Below, one piece after another: positions 60,316 through 64,000 of a DNA stretch of 64,000 nucleotides. Source of the stretch: UBA7672 sp965279205 (GTDB lineage Bacteria; Pseudomonadota; Alphaproteobacteria; Caulobacterales; Hyphomonadaceae); the NCBI GenBank assembly GCA_965279205.1, contig OZ257144.1:2790001-2854000 (forward strand). Reading direction: 5' to 3'. The first letter of the stretch is position 1. The number at the start of each line of letters is the position of its first letter. Below the pieces are notes generated by a model. It was not told the DNA's origin. It did no database searches and was given only the letters and a program-made list of their open reading frames with translations. A program made the translations under genes and the position numbers.

Positions 60316-60966
60316 CTAAAGGCGAAACTCTGCCGCCTTTTCAAAGCCCGGAAGGGCTGGAATGGCCGTATCGAAGGGGGTGCGCCACGCCGTTTTGCCG
60401 CCGGAACGGGTATAGACGCGTCCCCGGCGGACCCCGCCTTCGGATACCGCGACCACCAGGCGGCCGCCCTCGGCGAGCTGGTCGAGCCAGGCTTTCGGCA
60501 CATCCTCGACTGCGCCGTTGACGAAGATTACGTCGAACGGACCCTTGGCGGGCGCGCCGGCCTTCAACAAGCCTGCGACAACTTCGACGCCAGACACGCT
60601 GGCGGCGGCAAGTCCGTCACGAACGGTCTTGGCTGCCGCTTCATCCTGCTCGAGGGCGATGACACTGGCGCCGACTTTCGACAGCACGGCTGAAGAATAG
60701 CCGCTGCCCGGAGCGATATCGAGCACGCGGTCGGTCTCGCGGATCGCCGCGGCATTCACGAGCTTGGAGAAGTCGCGGGGAGCAGTCATCCAACGGCCCG
60801 GCCCCGTCTCGACGGATATGTCGGCATAGGCGGATGCGCGCTTGCTGGCTGGCATGAAGGCCTCGCGGGCAACCGATGCCATCGCCGCGATAAGACGGCG
60901 GTCAGTGACGTCGTTGGGACGCACCTGGCTGTCGATCATCGCTGTGCGCGCGGCTTCCAGATCCAC
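60316..60966 (-). CDS. Protein-L-isoaspartate methyltransferase-like protein
   Basis: 216 residues from a GTG at 60966 (AGGTAGGG nearby), giving VDLEAARTAMIDSQVRPNDV, which is typical of a pcm-like subfamily found next to tolC in alphaproteobacteria. The SAM motif is VLDIAPGSGYSSAVLS and the acidic loop ALEQDEAAAK. The active-site ELP loop region of PCMT is replaced here (TGPGRWMTAPRDF), so the substrate may differ from true Pcm. A second copy of this family is at 17251-17907. Confidence 0.88.
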   Translation of the reverse strand: MDLEAARTAMIDSQVRPNDVTDRRLIAAMASVAREAFMPASKRASAYADISVETGPGRWMTAPRDFSKLVNAAAIRETDRVLDIAPGSGYSSAVLSKVGASVIALEQDEAAAKTVRDGLAAASVSGVEVVAGLLKAGAPAKGPFDVIFVNGAVEDVPKAWLDQLAEGGRLVVAVSEGGVRRGRVYTRSGGKTAWRTPFDTAIPALPGFEKAAEFRL

Positions 60967-61112
60967 GAATCCATCCCTACCTGATTGGGCCCGGGAGCCC
61001 AGAATCCTAGGCTCTTGTGCGTCCGGGGCTCTTAGCATACGCACCAACCGGCGCAACGCGCCGGACTTAAAGTAGAAATGACCGCCGCCCCGCCAGCGAC
61101 CGGTCGCAATGA

Positions 61113-61186
61113 GGCCTCGTGGCGGAGTGGTGACGCAGAGGACTGCAAATCCTTGCACCCCGGTTCGATTCCGGGCGAGGCCTCCA
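61113..61186 (+). tRNA. tRNA-Cys (anticodon GCA)
   Basis: Full cloverleaf: acceptor GGCCTCG pairs with CGAGGCC, T arm CCCGGTTCGATTCCGGG, anticodon GCA at 61145-61147. The discriminator base is T and CCA is encoded (61184-61186). Length 74 nt. Confidence 0.97.
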
Positions 61187-61347
61187 ACTTCCCGGACCAG
61201 CGTCCCCGACCAAGCCATCCACAGGCCGGCAAAAGCTAAAAAACGAAATTCAAACATTAAGGTTCTTGTTAACTTCTCGTTTACCGAACCGGCGCATCTT
61301 CGCCCTGTCTTCCCTTGAAGACACCCCACCATCACCCAAACGCCTTT

Positions 61348-61368
61348 GCGGGAGCCTCTGGCTCCCGC
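61348..61368 (+). terminator. Rho-independent terminator-like hairpin
   Basis: A perfect 9-bp stem GCGGGAGCC with a TCT loop, followed by CCTCTTCTTTGCG. Plus strand. It could end the tRNA-Cys transcript, 160 bases away, or an unrecognised small RNA in the 313-base gap 61187-61499, in which I see no gene. Confidence 0.55.
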
Positions 61369-61454
61369 CCTCTTCTTTGCGTTGGGTTTCCAGCCCTTTC
61401 AGCGTGAATCGGGAGTAACCGGGGCGAATTCGGACGCAGACCGCTGCTCGGGTA

Positions 61455-61483
61455 TTGAACGGGCAATCCTCGGGGGCTATACC
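61455..61483 (+). promoter_or_regulatory. Promoter of tRNA-Asn
   Basis: TTGAAC (61455-61460), 17-base spacer, TATACC (61478-61483) inside GCTATACC, the alphaproteobacterial -10. Start would be about 10 bases before the tRNA. Confidence 0.65.
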
Positions 61484-61499
61484 CCCGCCTCCACAGAGT

Positions 61500-61575
61500 T
61501 CCGCGGTAGCTCAGTTGGTAGAGCAGGCGACTGTTAATCGCCTGGTCGTTGGTTCGAGTCCAACCCGCGGAGCCA
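61500..61575 (+). tRNA. tRNA-Asn (anticodon GTT)
   Basis: Acceptor TCCGCGG pairs with CCGCGGA; D arm GCTCAGTTGGTAGAGC; anticodon GTT at 61533-61535; T arm TTGGTTCGAGTCCAA; discriminator G and encoded CCA (61573-61575). 76 nt. Confidence 0.97.
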
Positions 61576-61716
61576 TTCTTTCCCTTACAACCAAGCCTGC
61601 CAGGCAGGCGTTGCGGCTGTCGGCGGCAACCGACCGCACTGTGGCGCCCCAAGACACAGGCTGCGCAAAACGCAGACGCGCAGCCACTCGCCACGCCCGG
61701 AACAGCAAGCCGACGA

Positions 61717-61744
61717 TTGACCGCTACAGGCGGACGACTACAGG
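61717..61744 (+). promoter_or_regulatory. Possible promoter of the TonB-dependent receptor gene
   Basis: TTGACC (61717-61722), 16-base spacer and TACAGG (61739-61744), about 40 bases before the start codon at 61782. Confidence 0.35.
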
Positions 61745-61781
61745 AAGTTGTGCGTGCGGAATGTTCGGGGAGCTGGACCAG

Positions 61782-64000
61782 ATGGCGGTGGCGAAGACAT
61801 TCCCCCGCCGAAAACGCGCCGGCCCGGCCCTGTGCGTCGCTCTGGGTCCTCTGGTTGCTTCCGGCGCCGTCGGATTTCAGGCCTACGCGCAGCCGGCCGT
61901 AGATCCGTCGGCTGGAGAGCCGGTTTCTACCGTCACAGGCGCGAAGGAGGCGCAGGCGCCCCAGGTTTTCGAGGCCGCCTTCTTCCATGTCTACAATCCG
62001 CTGACCGCCGCCGACATGGTCGTGCGGGTGCCCGGCTTCGACATCAACGACGGCGACGATCGCCGTGGGTTTGGGGCGACGGGCGGAAACGTCCTGATCA
62101 ATGGCGAGCGGCCCAGCTCGAAGGCCACCATCTCCGATCAACTCAAGCGCATTCCCGCCGCTTCAGTGCTTCGTGTGGAGATCGTCTCGGGCGGCGGATC
62201 GTCGGATGCGAGCGGACAATCGCGCGTCGCCAACGTTGTCCTGAAGCCGAACGCGGGCCTGTCGACGCCGACATCCTGGATTCTCGGCGCACGCTATCTG
62301 CAGTACTCGAACCGCCTTGGCTACACGCTGCAGGCGTCCAAGTCGCTCAGCCTTGGCGACAACATGGAGCTCGCCCTTGACCTGCAGGCGCCGAACATAC
62401 GCGGTCGAACGGTTGCCTTTGAATCCGTCCGGGCAGCAACCGGAAACCTCACCGAGTATCGGGAGCAATACCAGCAGCCGAACTATAACGGTCTTCAGTT
62501 CGCGGCGAACCTAAAATGGCGCGCTGGCCCCCAGGACCGCATCAACCTGAACGGCCTCTTCTATCCGACTGACAATTCGAACGGCATCGGGTCCGTCGCC
62601 TACACGCCTGCCGGCGCCATCAAGAGCCAGACCTTTGGCCGTGCGGACTTCACGACCAATCAGCGCGGCGAGGTCAGCGCGGACTGGGAACATACGTTCT
62701 CGGACGAGTTTCAGGTCAAGGTCGTGGGCCTCGCCACGGCTTCGACAATAGATCAGACACAGAAACTCCAGACTTGGCTCAGCACGGGTCTGGCCAACAC
62801 CCAGATCCAGACGTCGAGCGCCGAAACGGGCGAACGCGTCGGCAGAGCCGTAGCCACCTGGAAGGCAAACGAGTCCCACACGCTCGAGTTTGGCGGCGAA
62901 GGCGCGTTCAACTTCCGCGAGACAAGCCTTGCCCTGACGAACCAGGCGCCGGTGGGACCGCCTGTTCCTGTGATCTTTGCCGTTGCCGACACACGCGTCG
63001 AGGAGTTGCGCGGTGAGGCGCTGGTCACCGACATCTGGAACATCTCGGAGCGGCTGTCGCTGACCACGGGCCTCACCTTCGAGGCCTCGCGCATTACGCA
63101 GACAGGCGATGCGAGCAAGGAACGCGAATTCACCTATCCGAAGATGCACATGACCGCGAACTGGAATGTCGGCGCGGGCAATGATGTGCGCGCCAGCCTC
63201 AAGCGCGACATCGCGCAGCTCGATTTTGCTGAGTTCGCATCCTCCTTCAATTCGATCGACGCAACGACAATCGTCGGCAATCCCGACCTCGAGCCTGAGA
63301 AAGCCTGGAAGGCCAAGGTCGAATGGGACCGCAGGTTCGGAAAGAATGGCGCGTTCACGCTGGGCGTGTTCCACGATCAGGTCCAGGACGTGCGGGACCT
63401 TGTGGTGATCGGCGCGAACGATGCCTACGGGAACATCGGAGACGGAACGCGAACAGGGGTGGAGTTCAAGGGCTCATTGCCGCTGGAAAGCTTCGGCTGG
63501 CCTCATGCGGAATTGCGCTTCACCGGCATCTATCAGCAGACCCGGGTCACCGATCCGCTGACAGGAGAGACACGATCGTTTTCGTCCGGCGAAAACAGCA
63601 CTCAGGCGCCACGCAGTGGCGGCGCCGCCGGCGGCCCGCCTCCGCTCAACGTCGGCAACCGGGACTGGGGCTATGTCGCTTCGTTCCGGCAGGACATCCC
63701 TGAACTGAAATCCTCGATCTCCCTGAGCGTTGCCCGAAACGCCGACCGCGAGGAATACAAACGCCTCGAGCACATCTCGCTGAGCCGCGCCGAGCGCGTT
63801 GACCTGAACTTCGAAACCACCGCGATCGAAGGCATCACCCTGCGCATTGGCTTCGGGAACATCTTCTCGCCGCAGGAAGTGCGCGAACGCACTTTCTATT
63901 CGCCCGACCGAAGCAATGGCGTTGTTCTTCGAACGGAGCAGCGCAACAACAAGGGCGGTGGCGACGGGACGCGATCCTATTCCATCCAGCTTGCCGGAAA
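61782..64000 (+). CDS. TonB-dependent outer-membrane receptor (3' end outside window)
   Basis: At least 739 residues from ATG 61782 (GGGGAG 9 bases upstream; an ATG at 61761 lacks a ribosome site). A signal peptide ends near FQAYAQ. The plug domain has NPLTAADMVVRVPGFDIND and NVLINGERPSSKA, then IPAASVLRVEIVSGGGSSDA; long beta-barrel strands follow to the window end. The reading frame is still open at base 64000, and the last residues SYSIQLAG suggest that the protein ends a few codons further on. The substrate is unknown. An orphan ExbD and a lipoprotein with a TonB-C-like domain occur elsewhere in this window. Confidence 0.93.
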   Translation, partial: MAVAKTFPRRKRAGPALCVALGPLVASGAVGFQAYAQPAVDPSAGEPVSTVTGAKEAQAPQVFEAAFFHVYNPLTAADMVVRVPGFDINDGDDRRGFGATGGNVLINGERPSSKATISDQLKRIPAASVLRVEIVSGGGSSDASGQSRVANVVLKPNAGLSTPTSWILGARYLQYSNRLGYTLQASKSLSLGDNMELALDLQAPNIRGRTVAFESVRAATGNLTEYREQYQQPNYNGLQFAANLKWRAGPQDRINLNGLFYPTDNSNGIGSVAYTPAGAIKSQTFGRADFTTNQRGEVSADWEHTFSDEFQVKVVGLATASTIDQTQKLQTWLSTGLANTQIQTSSAETGERVGRAVATWKANESHTLEFGGEGAFNFRETSLALTNQAPVGPPVPVIFAVADTRVEELRGEALVTDIWNISERLSLTTGLTFEASRITQTGDASKEREFTYPKMHMTANWNVGAGNDVRASLKRDIAQLDFAEFASSFNSIDATTIVGNPDLEPEKAWKAKVEWDRRFGKNGAFTLGVFHDQVQDVRDLVVIGANDAYGNIGDGTRTGVEFKGSLPLESFGWPHAELRFTGIYQQTRVTDPLTGETRSFSSGENSTQAPRSGGAAGGPPPLNVGNRDWGYVASFRQDIPELKSSISLSVARNADREEYKRLEHISLSRAERVDLNFETTAIEGITLRIGFGNIFSPQEVRERTFYSPDRSNGVVLRTEQRNNKGGGDGTRSYSIQLAG

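Overview
The window reads as a chromosomal segment of a GC-rich alphaproteobacterium of the Caulobacterales/Hyphomonadaceae kind. The evidence is a PopZ-type polar organiser next to a TolC-like gene and valS, an alphaproteobacterial cell-envelope cluster (nagZ-scpA-scpB-tatABC-serS-pcm-nlpD-like-yajC-secD), GCTATA-type -10 boxes, many lipoproteins and a TonB-dependent receptor. No phage, IS element, CRISPR array or rRNA gene is visible. Two tRNA genes (Cys, Asn) lie near the right end.

Region 1 (1-13.6 kb, all minus strand) is the transcription/translation core: secE-nusG-rplK-rplA, a terminator, a promoter and long leader, rplJ-rplL-rpoB-rpoC, then a frameshifted alpha/beta hydrolase gene and, from its own strong promoter, the start of rpsL. 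Three hairpins sit between genes of the rplJL-rpoBC operon. Region 2 (13.7-26.7 kb, minus strand) is a long run of envelope, export and chromosome-segregation genes: a SPOR-domain protein, nagZ, scpA, scpB, tatABC, serS, a small unknown gene, pcm, a LysM/LytM lipoprotein, yajC and secD. secF, surE and argS, which I would expect in or beside this block, are not there. SerS carries an unusual insertion of about 100 residues in its catalytic domain.

Region 3 (26.7-43.6 kb) is accessory in character. It holds two paralogous membrane TIR proteins (TIR - one transmembrane helix - TolB-like/TPR domain), several lipoproteins including a Gly/Asn/Pro-rich repeat protein and one with a TonB-C-like domain, an S41 peptidase, an M20-like protein that lacks expected metal ligands, a phytanoyl-CoA dioxygenase-like protein, an outer-membrane barrel, and an orphan ExbD behind a perfect BlaI/CopY-type operator. 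Core genes (dgt, erpA, xth) lie within or at the edges of this region, so it looks like accessory DNA inserted into a conserved neighbourhood.

Region 4 (43.6-64 kb) is mixed metabolism and envelope: xth, an S9 peptidase, a probable small RNA, UPF0114 and DUF3137 membrane proteins, ilvD, a ParE/RelE-type toxin-antitoxin pair, a DUF2855 protein, an aldo/keto reductase, an isoaspartyl peptidase, a hydrolase remnant, valS, a histidine phosphatase, popZ, tolC, a divergent pcm paralogue, two tRNAs and a TonB-dependent receptor cut by the window end. Four long intergenic inverted repeats of different sequence lie beside serS, tatC, valS and popZ. The strongest candidates for something new are the paired TIR membrane proteins, followed by the SerRS insertion, the operator-controlled orphan ExbD and the probable plus-strand small RNA.
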